From: Sciscionella marina DSM 45152
Lineage (GTDB): Bacteria > Actinomycetota > Actinomycetes > Mycobacteriales > Pseudonocardiaceae
DNA length: 64,000 bases
Direction of reading: 5' to 3'
Assembly (NCBI RefSeq): GCF_000379465.1
Contig: NZ_KB905380.1
Span: 62,001 to 126,000, forward strand
Under the pieces are notes generated by a model. That model saw nothing but the letters and a program-made list of their open reading frames with translations. It ran no database searches and was not told the origin of the DNA. The first letter of the stretch is position 1. The number at the start of each line of letters is the position of its first letter. The position numbers and the translations under genes were made by a program. Positions 45,138 through 53,826 of this stretch are shown one piece after another.

Positions 45138-46428
45138 CGGATTTCCTTGCGCGCTCCCGGAAATCGTTTGCCGCCCGGCCGCGGGTTTCCGGGAGCGCGA
45201 GGACGAGGATGACGAGCGCGATCGCCGCGACGACCGCGATGTAGGCGCCGGGGGCCAGCTGCCCGAACCGCCGGGTGAGCAGTGCGCCGAGCAGTGGTGC
45301 GGTCCCGCCGAACACCGCGTAGGCCACGTTGTAAGCGAGCGCGGTGCTGGTGGCGCGCACCCGCGGCGGGACCAGTTCCACCGCGATGGTCGTGGCCGCG
45401 ATGGTGACCAGCGCGGCCGGGACGACGAGCAGGATCTCGGCGGCCAGGGTGGAGACCAGCGTGCCGCCGCCGGCGAGCAGATAGGCGGGGACCGAACCGG
45501 CGACCGCGATCGCCACCCCGCCGAGCAGCAAGGGCCTGCGCCCGAACCGGTCGGCGAACATCCCGGCGAGCAGGCACACGCCCGCACACACCACGAGCGC
45601 GACACCGCCCGCGATGAGCACCGTGCGCTCGGCGAGCCCACCGGTGGTCGTGAGGTAGGTGGGCAGAAACCCGAGCAGATTGTGGATCAGCACGGCGAGC
45701 AGCGCGAAGATCGCGAACAGCAGCAGAAAAACCCGCCACTCGCGGAAACTTTCCCGCACCGGCCGGGCCGAGGTCTCGCCCTCGGCCTCGAGTTCGCGGA
45801 AGGTGCTCGTCTCGTCCAGGCGCAGGCGCATGTAGAGCCCGACAAGGGCTATGATCCCGCCGAACAGAAAGGCCAGCCGCCAGGTCCAGTCCGCGTACGC
45901 CGCCGGTGAGACGAGTTCCAGGGCCAGCAGCGCGAAGGTCGCCAGCGCGGAGCCGATGAAGGTGGCACTGCCCACGACACTGATCCAGCGCCCGCGCTTG
46001 GCCCGTGGCGCCTGCTCCATGACATAGGAGGCCGCGCTGGTGTATTCGGCGCCCATCGAGATGCCCTGCGCGAGGCGCGCGCACAACAGCAGTATCGGTG
46101 CGGCGATCCCCGCGCTCGCATAGCCGGGCAGCGCCGCGATCGCCGCGGTGGACACCGCCATGATCAGCACCACCCAGGACAGCGCCGCGCGCCTGCCAAG
46201 GCGATCGCCGACACTGCCGAACACGGCGGCACCGAGCGGGCGCACCACGAAGGCGATGCCGTAGACGGCAAGCGTGGACAGGATCGCCAGTGCCGGGTTT
46301 CCCGCGGGGAAGAAGTGTTTCGCGATGATCGTCGCCGACGATCCGTAGATGACGAAATCGTAGGATTCCACGGCGTGCCCGATCATCGCGGCGCCGAGGA
46401 CTTTCCGGTGTTTTGCCTGCTGCTGCAT
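45127..46428 (-). CDS. MFS transporter, metabolite:H+ symporter (MHS) family
   Basis: A 433-residue 12-helix carrier of the ShiA/ProP group. It opens KVLGAAMIGHAVESYDFVIY; SVGDRLGRRAALSWVVLIMA follows helix 2 and ARLAQGISMGAEYTSAASYV marks helix 4. MHS carriers import carboxylates, betaines or amide-bearing compounds. The ATG at 46428 with GGAG upstream is selected over a long extension inside the dipeptidase gene. It follows the dipeptidase by 23 bp, so the two form an operon under the divergent promoter at 47.65-47.78 kb. Confidence 0.87.
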   Translation of the reverse strand: MQQQAKHRKVLGAAMIGHAVESYDFVIYGSSATIIAKHFFPAGNPALAILSTLAVYGIAFVVRPLGAAVFGSVGDRLGRRAALSWVVLIMAVSTAAIAALPGYASAGIAAPILLLCARLAQGISMGAEYTSAASYVMEQAPRAKRGRWISVVGSATFIGSALATFALLALELVSPAAYADWTWRLAFLFGGIIALVGLYMRLRLDETSTFRELEAEGETSARPVRESFREWRVFLLLFAIFALLAVLIHNLLGFLPTYLTTTGGLAERTVLIAGGVALVVCAGVCLLAGMFADRFGRRPLLLGGVAIAVAGSVPAYLLAGGGTLVSTLAAEILLVVPAALVTIAATTIAVELVPPRVRATSTALAYNVAYAVFGGTAPLLGALLTRRFGQLAPGAYIAVVAAIALVILVLALPETRGRAANDFRERARKSVTR

Positions 46429-46451
46429 CACAAACTCCGTATGGGTAAGGG

Positions 46452-47648
46452 TTACCAGATCTCGTCGAGCACACGCAGGGCATTGCCACCGATGACCGCC
46501 GCGATCTCCGCATCGCCGAAACCGTGTCTGACCAGCCATCCGGTGATGTTGCGGAAGTTCTCCCCGGGGTTCTCCAGCCCGGCGACCGCCTCGACGGTCT
46601 CGAACTCCGGGCCGGAGCGGATGGTGTCGCCGACTCCCCATTTCCGGCCCATCACGCGGTGCAGGTCCAGATGGTCGCCGAAGAAGGTGTCCGGGCCGAA
46701 TCCCACGTGCTCGATGCCCACGAGATCGACGCAGTAGCGGAAGTGGTCCATCACGGACTCGATGCTGTGCCTGCGATGGCCCGGGCTGACCGTGGTGTAC
46801 GGGGCCGCCTCGATGCCGATCATGCCGCCCGATTCGGCACAGGCCCGGATGACCTCATCGGGTTTCATCCGCGGGGTGTCCCAGAGTCCCCTGGCCCCGG
46901 CGTGTGTGATCAGCACGGGCACCTCACTGGCCGCGATCACGTCGAGCGCGGTCCGGTCTCCCGCATGTGAGATGTCGATGGCCATGCCGAGCCGGTTCAT
47001 CCGGCGGACCGCACGCCGCCCGAGCGCGGTCAGCCCACCGTCGCGGGTTTCGCGCAGCCCGCCGCCGAGCGCGTTCGCCTCGCTGTAGGCGATCCCGATC
47101 TGCCGGATGCCCAGTCCGTGGAGCACGTCGAGCCGGTCGATCTCGTTCTCGATCAGGGCCGCTCCCTCCAGCCCGGCGATGACCGCGAGCCGCCCCTCGG
47201 CGTGCGCGCGCCGGATATCGGCCACCGATTCGGCCCGGATCACGTAGTCCTGGTGGGCGAAATCGCAGAACCGCATCCCGAGATCGGTGATGACGTCGTC
47301 CCATTTCCACCCGTTCCGGGACTCGCAGGCGCCCCAGCCCAGGTTGTCGAACACCGCGTCGAGCCCGGAACGGCTGAGGCCCTCGTAGCCGTAGGCCAGC
47401 CGTGCTTCCCGGTTCCACGCGAGCAGTTCGGTGCGGGCGTCCCGGGGCAGCCGGACCGGGTGATCGTGCAGGGACACCGCGATGTTCTCGGTCAGCAGCC
47501 GCTCGGCCCGCGCCCGTTCCCCGGAGCTCAGTCCGAGATCGTGCGCGGGCAGCCGATCCACATCGGCCGCGGGCGTGAACGCGGTGTAGTCCGTCCCCGC
47601 TTCCAGATACGCAAAGGACTGGTAACCGGTGTACCGCTTGGTTGGCAT
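46452..47648 (-). CDS. Membrane dipeptidase (peptidase M19, renal dipeptidase family)
   Basis: A 398-residue metallopeptidase of the amidohydrolase-like M19 family. Metal-site segments are ISHAGDRTALDVI, VLITHAGARGLWDTP, the bridging Glu in VIAGLEGAAL and Asp in HVGFGPDTFF. The first motif reads SLHDHPVRLP, that is His-x-His where classic M19 enzymes have His-x-Asp. The ATG at 47648 follows GGGAGG. No signal peptide is present despite the family name. M19 enzymes cut dipeptides, including D-residue and modified ones; here it is paired with a carrier and an amidase regulon. Confidence 0.85.
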   Translation of the reverse strand: MPTKRYTGYQSFAYLEAGTDYTAFTPAADVDRLPAHDLGLSSGERARAERLLTENIAVSLHDHPVRLPRDARTELLAWNREARLAYGYEGLSRSGLDAVFDNLGWGACESRNGWKWDDVITDLGMRFCDFAHQDYVIRAESVADIRRAHAEGRLAVIAGLEGAALIENEIDRLDVLHGLGIRQIGIAYSEANALGGGLRETRDGGLTALGRRAVRRMNRLGMAIDISHAGDRTALDVIAASEVPVLITHAGARGLWDTPRMKPDEVIRACAESGGMIGIEAAPYTTVSPGHRRHSIESVMDHFRYCVDLVGIEHVGFGPDTFFGDHLDLHRVMGRKWGVGDTIRSGPEFETVEAVAGLENPGENFRNITGWLVRHGFGDAEIAAVIGGNALRVLDEIW

Positions 47649-47673
47649 CCTCGCCTCCCTATACTGCGAATGT

Positions 47674-47698
47674 CGACGTACCATAATACGAAACGTCG
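47674..47698. promoter_or_regulatory. Operator candidate (CGACGTACCA) in the dipeptidase/hydrolase gap
   Basis: CGACGTACCA (47674-47683) repeats the 10-mer found at 43667. Here CGACGT also pairs with ACGTCG (47693-47698) as a perfect inverted repeat with a 13-bp AT-rich centre. It lies 26 bp from the dipeptidase start. Confidence 0.62.
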
Positions 47699-47777
47699 TG
47701 CTGCAGAAGGGAACAATCGACTATCGTCTCGTGTTGTTCGATCGACAGGCCCAGCAAGCAGACAGAACGGGGTTGGC

Positions 47778-48608
47778 ATGTCCACGCAGAGTGAGTTCGG
47801 CGCCGTGCGTGCCGTAGAGCGGAACGACACGACCTCGATCCGTTACACGGTGCGCGGTCCCGAGACCGGGCACACCTGGATCCTCATCCACGGCTGGGGC
47901 TGCCGGCGCGCCGACTTCACTGCACTGACGGCCGCCCTCCCCGACGATCACCGGGTGATCGCCATCGCCCTCGCCGGGCACGGCGACTCCCGTTCCACCC
48001 GCGAGGTCTGGAGCATGGCGGAGTTCGCCCGGGACGTCGCCGCGGTCACCGATGCGGAAGGCGTCGCGCGCGCCACCGTGGTCGGGCACTCCATGGGCGG
48101 TGCGGTGGCGGTCGAGTTCGCCCGGCTGCGGCCCGCGGTGGCCGACCGGGTGATCGGTATCGACACGTTCCACTACCTTTCGCTCTACCCACCGGTCGCG
48201 GAGAGCGCGGCCCGGCGGCTGCTCGACGAGTTCGCGGCCGATTTCCCCGCGGGCGTACGCGGACTGGTCGACATGGGCTCGGTCCCGGGCACCGACCCCG
48301 GCTTCACCGAGACGATCTTCGCGAAAATGGCGGGCATTCCCGAATCGGTGGGAATCCGGGCTCTCGAAGGGATTCTGCGCTGGGACATGGACGAGGCACT
48401 CGCCGCCGTGACCACCCCGGTCAGCACGCTCGCCGTGCGCCGACTGCTGAATCCGGCCGCGGTGGACCAGTATCGCGACCGGATCGGGTTCGTCGTGCAC
48501 GAGCTCGGCGGCCACCACTTCCACCTCGAGGCACCCGAGCAGACCGCCGAGTTGCTGCTCGCCGAGCTCTCGAGTGATCGAGACGGTCCGAATCGGAGGT
48601 ATTCATGA
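47778..48608 (+). CDS. Alpha/beta hydrolase
   Basis: A 276-residue alpha/beta hydrolase. LIHGWGCRRADF gives the oxyanion loop, VVGHSMGG the nucleophilic Ser and HELGGHHFHLEAPEQ the catalytic His. The fold resembles C-C bond hydrolases and carboxylesterases. It is divergent from the dipeptidase-carrier operon and its stop overlaps the Old Yellow Enzyme start by ATGA, so it is co-translated with that reductase. A step after amide cleavage in the same pathway is plausible. Confidence 0.83.
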   Translation: MSTQSEFGAVRAVERNDTTSIRYTVRGPETGHTWILIHGWGCRRADFTALTAALPDDHRVIAIALAGHGDSRSTREVWSMAEFARDVAAVTDAEGVARATVVGHSMGGAVAVEFARLRPAVADRVIGIDTFHYLSLYPPVAESAARRLLDEFAADFPAGVRGLVDMGSVPGTDPGFTETIFAKMAGIPESVGIRALEGILRWDMDEALAAVTTPVSTLAVRRLLNPAAVDQYRDRIGFVVHELGGHHFHLEAPEQTAELLLAELSSDRDGPNRRYS

Positions 48609-49693
48609 CAGAAGCAGCACTGATGACCACGGCCACCGCGCCCTGGACCGAGATCCGGCTCCGCGAACTGTCCGTGCCCAACCGGGTGTGGCTTTCCCCG
48701 ATGTGCCAGTACTCCGCGGACGAGTCCGGCGCACCGACGGACTGGCACCTCGCCCATTACGGCGCGCGGGCCGCGGGCGGTGTCGGCATGGTGTTCGTGG
48801 AATGCACCGGTGTCGCACCCGATATGCGCACCACGACCGGGGATCTCGGGTTGTACACCGAGACACAGCTGGAGGGGCACCAGCGGCTCGCGAGCGCGAT
48901 CCGGACCATCGGCTCCATCCCGGCGATCCAACTCGGCGCGGCCGGGCGCAAGAGCTCCCACGGTGTGCCCTGGGACAACACCGGAACCCGGAGCCCACTG
49001 GCCCCGGAGAACGGCGGATGGCAGCCGATCGGGCCCTCACCGGTCCCGTTCGCCGATCTCGCCGTGCCCGCCGAGATGACCGCCGCGGACGGTGCACGGG
49101 TGCTGGGGGACCTCGAACAAGCGGCCCGCTATGCCCATCGCGCCGGTTACGAGGCCCTGGAATTCCACGGGGCCAACGGATATCTGCTGCACGAGTGCCT
49201 TTCCCCGCTGGCGAATCACCGCACCGACGAATGGGGCGGGGATCTGGAAGGCCGGATGCGGTTCCCGCTGGAGATGGCGCGGGCGCTGCGTTCCGGATGG
49301 CCCGAGGACAAACCGCTGCTGCTGCGTTTACCCGCCGAGGACCTGATGGACGGCGGCCTCACGGTCGAGGAGATGCTGCAGGTGGCGAGCCGGATGACCG
49401 CGGCCGGGGTGGACATGATCGACCTGTCCTCCGGCGCACTGTCCCCGGAGGCCCGGCGCCTGACCGAACCACTGCACAATGCGGCGTACGGCCCGCGGTT
49501 CCGCGCCGCGGGAATCCGGACGGCGGCCTCCGGACTGCTCACCGAGGCACACCAGCTCGGCGAGGCGATCCCCGGCCTCGTCGACGCGGTGCTGGTCGGC
49601 AGGGCGATCCTGCGTGACCCGTACTGGGCGCTGCGCGCCAGGAACGCCGAACCGCGCGAGTCCTGGCCGAAGCAGTACCACCGCGCGTTCTGA
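48605..49693 (+). CDS. Old Yellow Enzyme family NADH:flavin oxidoreductase
   Basis: A 362-residue TIM barrel flavoenzyme of the YqjM/XenA class: RVWLSPMCQYSAD carries the Cys typical of that group. The substrate-anion pair in EFHGANGYLLHECLSP is His/Asn, as in yeast OYE, rather than the His/His usual for YqjM relatives. NHRTDEWGGDLEGRMRFPLE and VGRAILRDPYWALRA bind the FMN phosphate. It should reduce activated C=C bonds or related groups. It is co-translated with the alpha/beta hydrolase. Confidence 0.88.
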   Translation: MTEAALMTTATAPWTEIRLRELSVPNRVWLSPMCQYSADESGAPTDWHLAHYGARAAGGVGMVFVECTGVAPDMRTTTGDLGLYTETQLEGHQRLASAIRTIGSIPAIQLGAAGRKSSHGVPWDNTGTRSPLAPENGGWQPIGPSPVPFADLAVPAEMTAADGARVLGDLEQAARYAHRAGYEALEFHGANGYLLHECLSPLANHRTDEWGGDLEGRMRFPLEMARALRSGWPEDKPLLLRLPAEDLMDGGLTVEEMLQVASRMTAAGVDMIDLSSGALSPEARRLTEPLHNAAYGPRFRAAGIRTAASGLLTEAHQLGEAIPGLVDAVLVGRAILRDPYWALRARNAEPRESWPKQYHRAF

Positions 49694-49715
49694 GCGATGT
49701 GCTCTCAGACGTGCC

Positions 49716-50492
49716 TCAGGCGGCCGAGACCTGTTCGCCGATCTCGGCCGCCGCCGCGAGCACGAGCTGCGCCAGCTCCTCCTCGCGCTCGGGTTCGTAG
49801 CGCAGTTCCGGGATGGACAGGGTGATCCCGGCGATGGGCCGCCCCGCGGCGTTGGTCACCGCCACCCCGATCGAGGCGACGTGCGGGCGGTACCAGGCGG
49901 ACATGTTGATCGCATAACCGCGCTCGGCGGACCGGTCGATCGCGGCCCACAGTTCCGTGACGCTCGGCAGCGGCTCCGGGAACTCCTTGACCTCGCGGCC
50001 GAGCACCTCGCTCGCTTCGTCCTCGCCGAGCGCGGCCAGGATCGCCACTCCCGCCGAGGTCGCGCGCAGCGGCAGCCGTGCCCCGACCTCCACGAAGACG
50101 CGGACCGCGTGCGTGCTGTCCTCACGCAGAATCACCACGATGTCGTCCCCGTCGCGCAGCGCGAAGTGCACCGTCTCACCGGTGTCCGCGGCCAGCCGCT
50201 TGATCACCGGCTTGGCCAGTTCCCGGAGATCTTCCTCCCCCGCCCCGCGCAAGCCGATCGCGAGGGCCTTCATCGTCACCCCCCACCGCGTGCGCTCGGC
50301 GTCCACGATGCGCAGCCAGCCCGCCTGCTGGAGCGTGACGAGGCAGCGTTGTACCGAGCTCTTCGGGATCTCCATCACCCGCGCCAGCTCGGAAACCCCG
50401 ATCGGCTGGCGCGCCGCGACCTCCTCGAGCACGTGGAGGGTGCTCAGCACGCTGTTCATCGCGCTGCTGTTCGTCTTCTCTGTCACGGTCAC
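49716..50492 (-). CDS. IclR family transcriptional regulator
   Basis: A 258-residue IclR regulator. The winged helix (about 12-75) reads MNSVLSTLHVLEEVAARQPI, GVSELARVMEIPKSSVQRCL; the effector domain follows (LKPVIKRLAAD-like at about 92 and the AITLSIPELRY-like end). The GTG at 50492 has AAGGTG upstream; ATG at 50459 is an alternative. It is divergent from the transketolase-like gene, with a 13-bp palindrome near that gene, and adjacent to the amide cluster. It could control either or both. Confidence 0.87.
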   Translation of the reverse strand: MTVTEKTNSSAMNSVLSTLHVLEEVAARQPIGVSELARVMEIPKSSVQRCLVTLQQAGWLRIVDAERTRWGVTMKALAIGLRGAGEEDLRELAKPVIKRLAADTGETVHFALRDGDDIVVILREDSTHAVRVFVEVGARLPLRATSAGVAILAALGEDEASEVLGREVKEFPEPLPSVTELWAAIDRSAERGYAINMSAWYRPHVASIGVAVTNAAGRPIAGITLSIPELRYEPEREEELAQLVLAAAAEIGEQVSAA

Positions 50493-50615
50493 CTGGCACC
50501 TTCACTCGCTGTCGAGTGCCGGAGCTTACCAAGACTCCGGCAAACCGTCCCGCATTCCGGCACGACACCCGGTGGCATCGGCGAGCCGGAGCAGTTATCG
50601 TCTGTGCCAGATTAT

Positions 50616-50628
50616 AGAACAATGTTCT
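50616..50628. promoter_or_regulatory. Palindrome AGAACA-A-TGTTCT upstream of the E1-like gene
   Basis: A perfect 13-bp palindrome 30 bp before the E1-like start, in the IclR divergent gap. It is followed by GTATTACAG. A related pattern, TTCTGTAAT within a dyad, lies upstream of the purine permease at 13.9 kb. Likely the IclR operator. Confidence 0.6.
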
Positions 50629-50657
50629 GTATTACAGCACGGATCGGAGTACCTGCC

Positions 50658-52979
50658 ATGAGAAGCCCGGCACTCAGCCCGCAGTCCCGCGACATCGACT
50701 TCCAGACACTGCGCCAAATCGAGCAGCGGGTGCTGTGGCTCTCCTCGGCGATCATCCATCACGCCAACCGGGTGCGGCCGAATCCGAGCGGGCTCAAGGT
50801 CGGCGGTCATCAGGCTTCCTCGGCCTCGATGGCGTCCATCATGACCGCCCTGTGGTTCCACCGGCTGCGCCCGCAGGACCGGGTTTCGGTAAAACCGCAC
50901 GCCGCACCGGTGCTGCACGCGATCAACTATCTGCTGGGCGAGCTGGACGAGTCCTATCTGCCCCGGCTGCGCGAGTTCGGCGGCTTGCAGAGCTATCCCA
51001 GCCGCAGCAAGGACCCGGATCCGGTGGACTACTCGACGGGTTCGGTCGGCATCGGTGCCACCGCGCCCATGTGGGGCGCGGTGTCCCGGCGTTATGTGAA
51101 CTCCCGCGGCGGAAACGCCGGTACCGGACGGCAGTACTCGCTGCTCGGGGACGCCGAACTGGACGAGGGCGCGGTGTGGGAGGCCGTGCTGGACCCGACG
51201 GCCACCGAACTGGGCGAGACCGTCTGGATCGTCGACCTGAACCGACAGTCGCTCGACCGCGTCGTCCCCGGTATCGCCGCCGACAAGCTGGCAGGCATGT
51301 TCGCCGCGGCGGGCTGGCAGGTGATCACCTGCAAATACGGGCAGCTGCTCGAGGAACTGTTCGCCCGCCCCGGTGGAACGGCGCTGCGCCGGCGCATCGA
51401 TGCCATGACCAATCCGGAATACCAGCGGCTGCTGCGCTGTCCTGCCCGGGAACTGCGCCGGCGCCTGCCCGGAACCGGCCAGGACGCCGCCCGGATCACC
51501 GAACTGCTCGCCGAACTCCCCGACGACACCCTGATCGAGGCCATGGCCAACCTCGGCGGGCACGATCTCGGCGCCCTCGACGAAGCCTTCGACGCGATCG
51601 AGGACCACCGCCCCACGGTGATCTTCGCCTACACCGTCAAGGGATACGGGCTGGCCACCAAGGGGCATCCGCAGAACCACTCGGCACTGCTCACCGAGGA
51701 ACAACTGGGCGAGCTGGCCGCGCGTCTCGGCACGGAGCCGGACCGGCCGTGGCAGCGTTTCCCGGAGGGCAGCGCGGCCCGGATTCTGTGCGCGCGCACC
51801 GCGGAACGGCTGCAGCGCCCGCGAACCGAGACCCAGACCGCTCCCCCGGTACCGGCGGACATCGGGCGTACCCCGTCCGGCACCACGACCACCCAGGCTG
51901 CGCTGGGTCGGGTACTGCTCGACCTGACCCGGGAGGCACCGGAAACCGCCGGGCGAGTGGTCACCGTCAGCCCGGACGTCAGCTCCACCACCAATCTCGG
52001 CGGCTGGGTGAACAAGGTCGGTGTCTGGTCCCCGAACGAGCAGCACGACTGGTTCGCCGACGACGCCGAGACGATCCTGCACTGGCGGGAGAAACCGGCC
52101 GGGCAGCACATCGAGCTCGGGATCGCCGAAACCAATCTGGTGAGCCTGCTCGGCGAACTCGGCGCCACCTGGAGCCGCTGGGGCGAGCCGTTGCTGCCGA
52201 TCGGCATCCTCTACGACCCGTTCGTGGAACGCGCCCTGGAACCGTGGTCCTACGGCATCTACGCGGGCGGGCAGTCCATCCTGATCGGCACCCCGTCCGG
52301 GGTTTCGCTGGCCCCCGAAGGCGGTGCCCACCAGTCGATCACCACCCCCTCGATCGGCCTGGAGCAGCCCGGCTGCGTGACCTATGAGCCGGCATTCGCC
52401 ATCGACACCGAATGGACCCTGCTCGCCACTCTCGCGCAGCTCGGGAAACCCGGGGGCAGCTCGGCCTATCTGCGGTTGTCCACCCGCCCGGTGGATCAGG
52501 CGCTCGCGGAGCTGCCCGCCGACCCCGCGGCGCGCGCACGCCGCAGGCGCCAGGTCGTCGCCGGGGCCTACGTACTGCGGCGCCGCGAGAACGCACAGGT
52601 CAGCATCGCCGCGATGGGTGCGGTGACCCCGGAAGCGCTCGCCGCCGCCGACCGGCTCGAAGCGAACGGGATCCCCGCCGAGACCATCTGCGTCACCAGC
52701 CCCGACCTGCTCTACCGCGCGGTGCGCGCCCGCCAGGGGCACGAGGACAGCGATTCCTGGATCCTGGACCAGGTTTTCCCCGCCGACCGAGCGAGGCCAC
52801 TGGTCACCGTCCTGGACGGGCACCCGCACACCCTGTCGTTCCTCGCCACCGTCAACCGGGTGCCGACCACCGCGCTCGGCGTGACCCGGTACGGCCAGTC
52901 CGGTTCGCTCGAGGACGTCTACCGCCATCACGGCATCGACACCGACAGCATCGTCCGCGCCGCGCTCGATCTCACCTGA
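50658..52979 (+). CDS. Transketolase-like / homodimeric pyruvate dehydrogenase E1-like enzyme
   Basis: A 773-residue thiamine diphosphate enzyme with all three domains. GLKVGGHQASSASMASIMTA contains the first cofactor His region, YSLLGDAELDEGAVWEAV through VDLNRQ is the magnesium-ThDP motif (D165 to N195), and HIELGIAETNLVSLLGELGA is the pyrimidine-domain Glu segment. The GDAELDEG form resembles AceE-type E1 more than sugar transketolase. No lipoyl E2 or E3 gene is nearby. GGAG precedes the ATG. The long open frame upstream belongs to antisense and neighbouring genes. Under IclR control it may decarboxylate a 2-oxo acid for ligation or oxidation. Confidence 0.82.
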   Translation: MRSPALSPQSRDIDFQTLRQIEQRVLWLSSAIIHHANRVRPNPSGLKVGGHQASSASMASIMTALWFHRLRPQDRVSVKPHAAPVLHAINYLLGELDESYLPRLREFGGLQSYPSRSKDPDPVDYSTGSVGIGATAPMWGAVSRRYVNSRGGNAGTGRQYSLLGDAELDEGAVWEAVLDPTATELGETVWIVDLNRQSLDRVVPGIAADKLAGMFAAAGWQVITCKYGQLLEELFARPGGTALRRRIDAMTNPEYQRLLRCPARELRRRLPGTGQDAARITELLAELPDDTLIEAMANLGGHDLGALDEAFDAIEDHRPTVIFAYTVKGYGLATKGHPQNHSALLTEEQLGELAARLGTEPDRPWQRFPEGSAARILCARTAERLQRPRTETQTAPPVPADIGRTPSGTTTTQAALGRVLLDLTREAPETAGRVVTVSPDVSSTTNLGGWVNKVGVWSPNEQHDWFADDAETILHWREKPAGQHIELGIAETNLVSLLGELGATWSRWGEPLLPIGILYDPFVERALEPWSYGIYAGGQSILIGTPSGVSLAPEGGAHQSITTPSIGLEQPGCVTYEPAFAIDTEWTLLATLAQLGKPGGSSAYLRLSTRPVDQALAELPADPAARARRRRQVVAGAYVLRRRENAQVSIAAMGAVTPEALAAADRLEANGIPAETICVTSPDLLYRAVRARQGHEDSDSWILDQVFPADRARPLVTVLDGHPHTLSFLATVNRVPTTALGVTRYGQSGSLEDVYRHHGIDTDSIVRAALDLT

Positions 52980-53025
52980 GCAATAGCGTGACATAGGACA
53001 TTTCGGCCGGACGCGGGCCTCGCCC

Positions 53026-53056
53026 TTGACCATGCCGCGACGGCATGGTTTCGAAT
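53026..53056 (+). promoter_or_regulatory. MerR-type promoter with operator between the boxes
   Basis: TTGACC (53026-53031) and TCGAAT (53051-53056) are 19 bp apart, the overlong spacing that MerR proteins correct by twisting DNA. A 21-bp dyad with arms ACCATGCCG and CGGCATGGT around CGA (53029-53049) fills the spacer. It lies 35 bp before the MerR gene. Confidence 0.75.
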
Positions 53057-53091
53057 GGCGGGGTCGGAACGGCCGAACGGAGTGTGACCTC

Positions 53092-53826
53092 ATGGCATGG
53101 AGCACGCGGGAGATCGCCGAGCTCGCGGGCACCAGCCTGCGGGCGGTCCGGCACTACCACGAGGTGGGCCTGCTCGCCGAACCCGAACGTCGCGCCAATG
53201 GCTACAAGCAGTACGGCGTGCCGCATCTGGTCCGGCTGCTGCGGATCAAGCGCCTCGTGGATCTGGGCTTCTCGCTGCCCCAGATCGCCGAGATGGGCGA
53301 GACCGAGCATCATCCGGAGGAGGCGCTGCGCACCCTCGACGCCGAACTCGCGGCCACCATCGAACGGCTACAGCGCGCCAGGGTTGAGCTCGGCCTCATC
53401 CTGGCGCAGTCGGTCCCCGCCGATCTGCCGCCGGAATTCGCCACCGCGGCGGCGAACCAGCCGATATCCGAGACGGAGCGCTCCTTTTTCACCGTGCTGA
53501 GCCGGGTGCTCGGCCCGAAAGGCATCGAGGCCTACACCGGCCTGATGCGCAATCCCGTCGCCGATCCCGCCGCCACCGAGTTCGAGAACCTGCCCGCCGA
53601 CGCCGACGAGCGGACCCGCGCGGAACTGGCCGAGCGCATGGTTTCCTTCGTGCACTCGCTCTATCGGGAGCACCCTGGACTGCGTACGCTGCCCGCCGAT
53701 GCCCCGCGCGGCGAACAGTTCGCCAGACAGATCACCGGAAGTGCCCTCGCGGAGATCTACAACCCCGCGCAAGTGGACGTCATGGCCCGGCTCGGCGTCC
53801 TGCTCACCGCCGGGGAGCAGAGCTGA
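53092..53826 (+). CDS. MerR family transcriptional regulator
   Basis: A 244-residue MerR regulator. The DNA-binding domain (1-75) reads WSTREIAELAGTSLRAVRHY, HEVGLLAEPERRANGYKQY, then RIKRLVDLGFSLPQIAEM. A long dimerisation helix and an unassigned effector domain (about 130-244) without Cys clusters follow, so an organic ligand rather than a metal is likely. The ATG at 53092 follows GGAG; starting 22 codons earlier would read through the operator. The stop overlaps the start of the exported peptidase (TGATG), so it should regulate itself and that gene from the dyad promoter upstream. Confidence 0.87.
   Translation: MAWSTREIAELAGTSLRAVRHYHEVGLLAEPERRANGYKQYGVPHLVRLLRIKRLVDLGFSLPQIAEMGETEHHPEEALRTLDAELAATIERLQRARVELGLILAQSVPADLPPEFATAAANQPISETERSFFTVLSRVLGPKGIEAYTGLMRNPVADPAATEFENLPADADERTRAELAERMVSFVHSLYREHPGLRTLPADAPRGEQFARQITGSALAEIYNPAQVDVMARLGVLLTAGEQS

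Noticed and set aside
42750-45641. A 963-codon minus-strand frame joining the deacetylase to upstream sequence
   Set aside because: Only the part from 43634 has family character and a ribosome site. The rest is antisense to the amidase and an out-of-phase reading of the MHS carrier.
49479-50657. An N-terminal extension of the E1-like gene by almost 400 codons
   Set aside because: It runs through the Old Yellow Enzyme out of frame and antisense to the IclR gene. The ATG at 50658 has a ribosome site and gives the normal family start.
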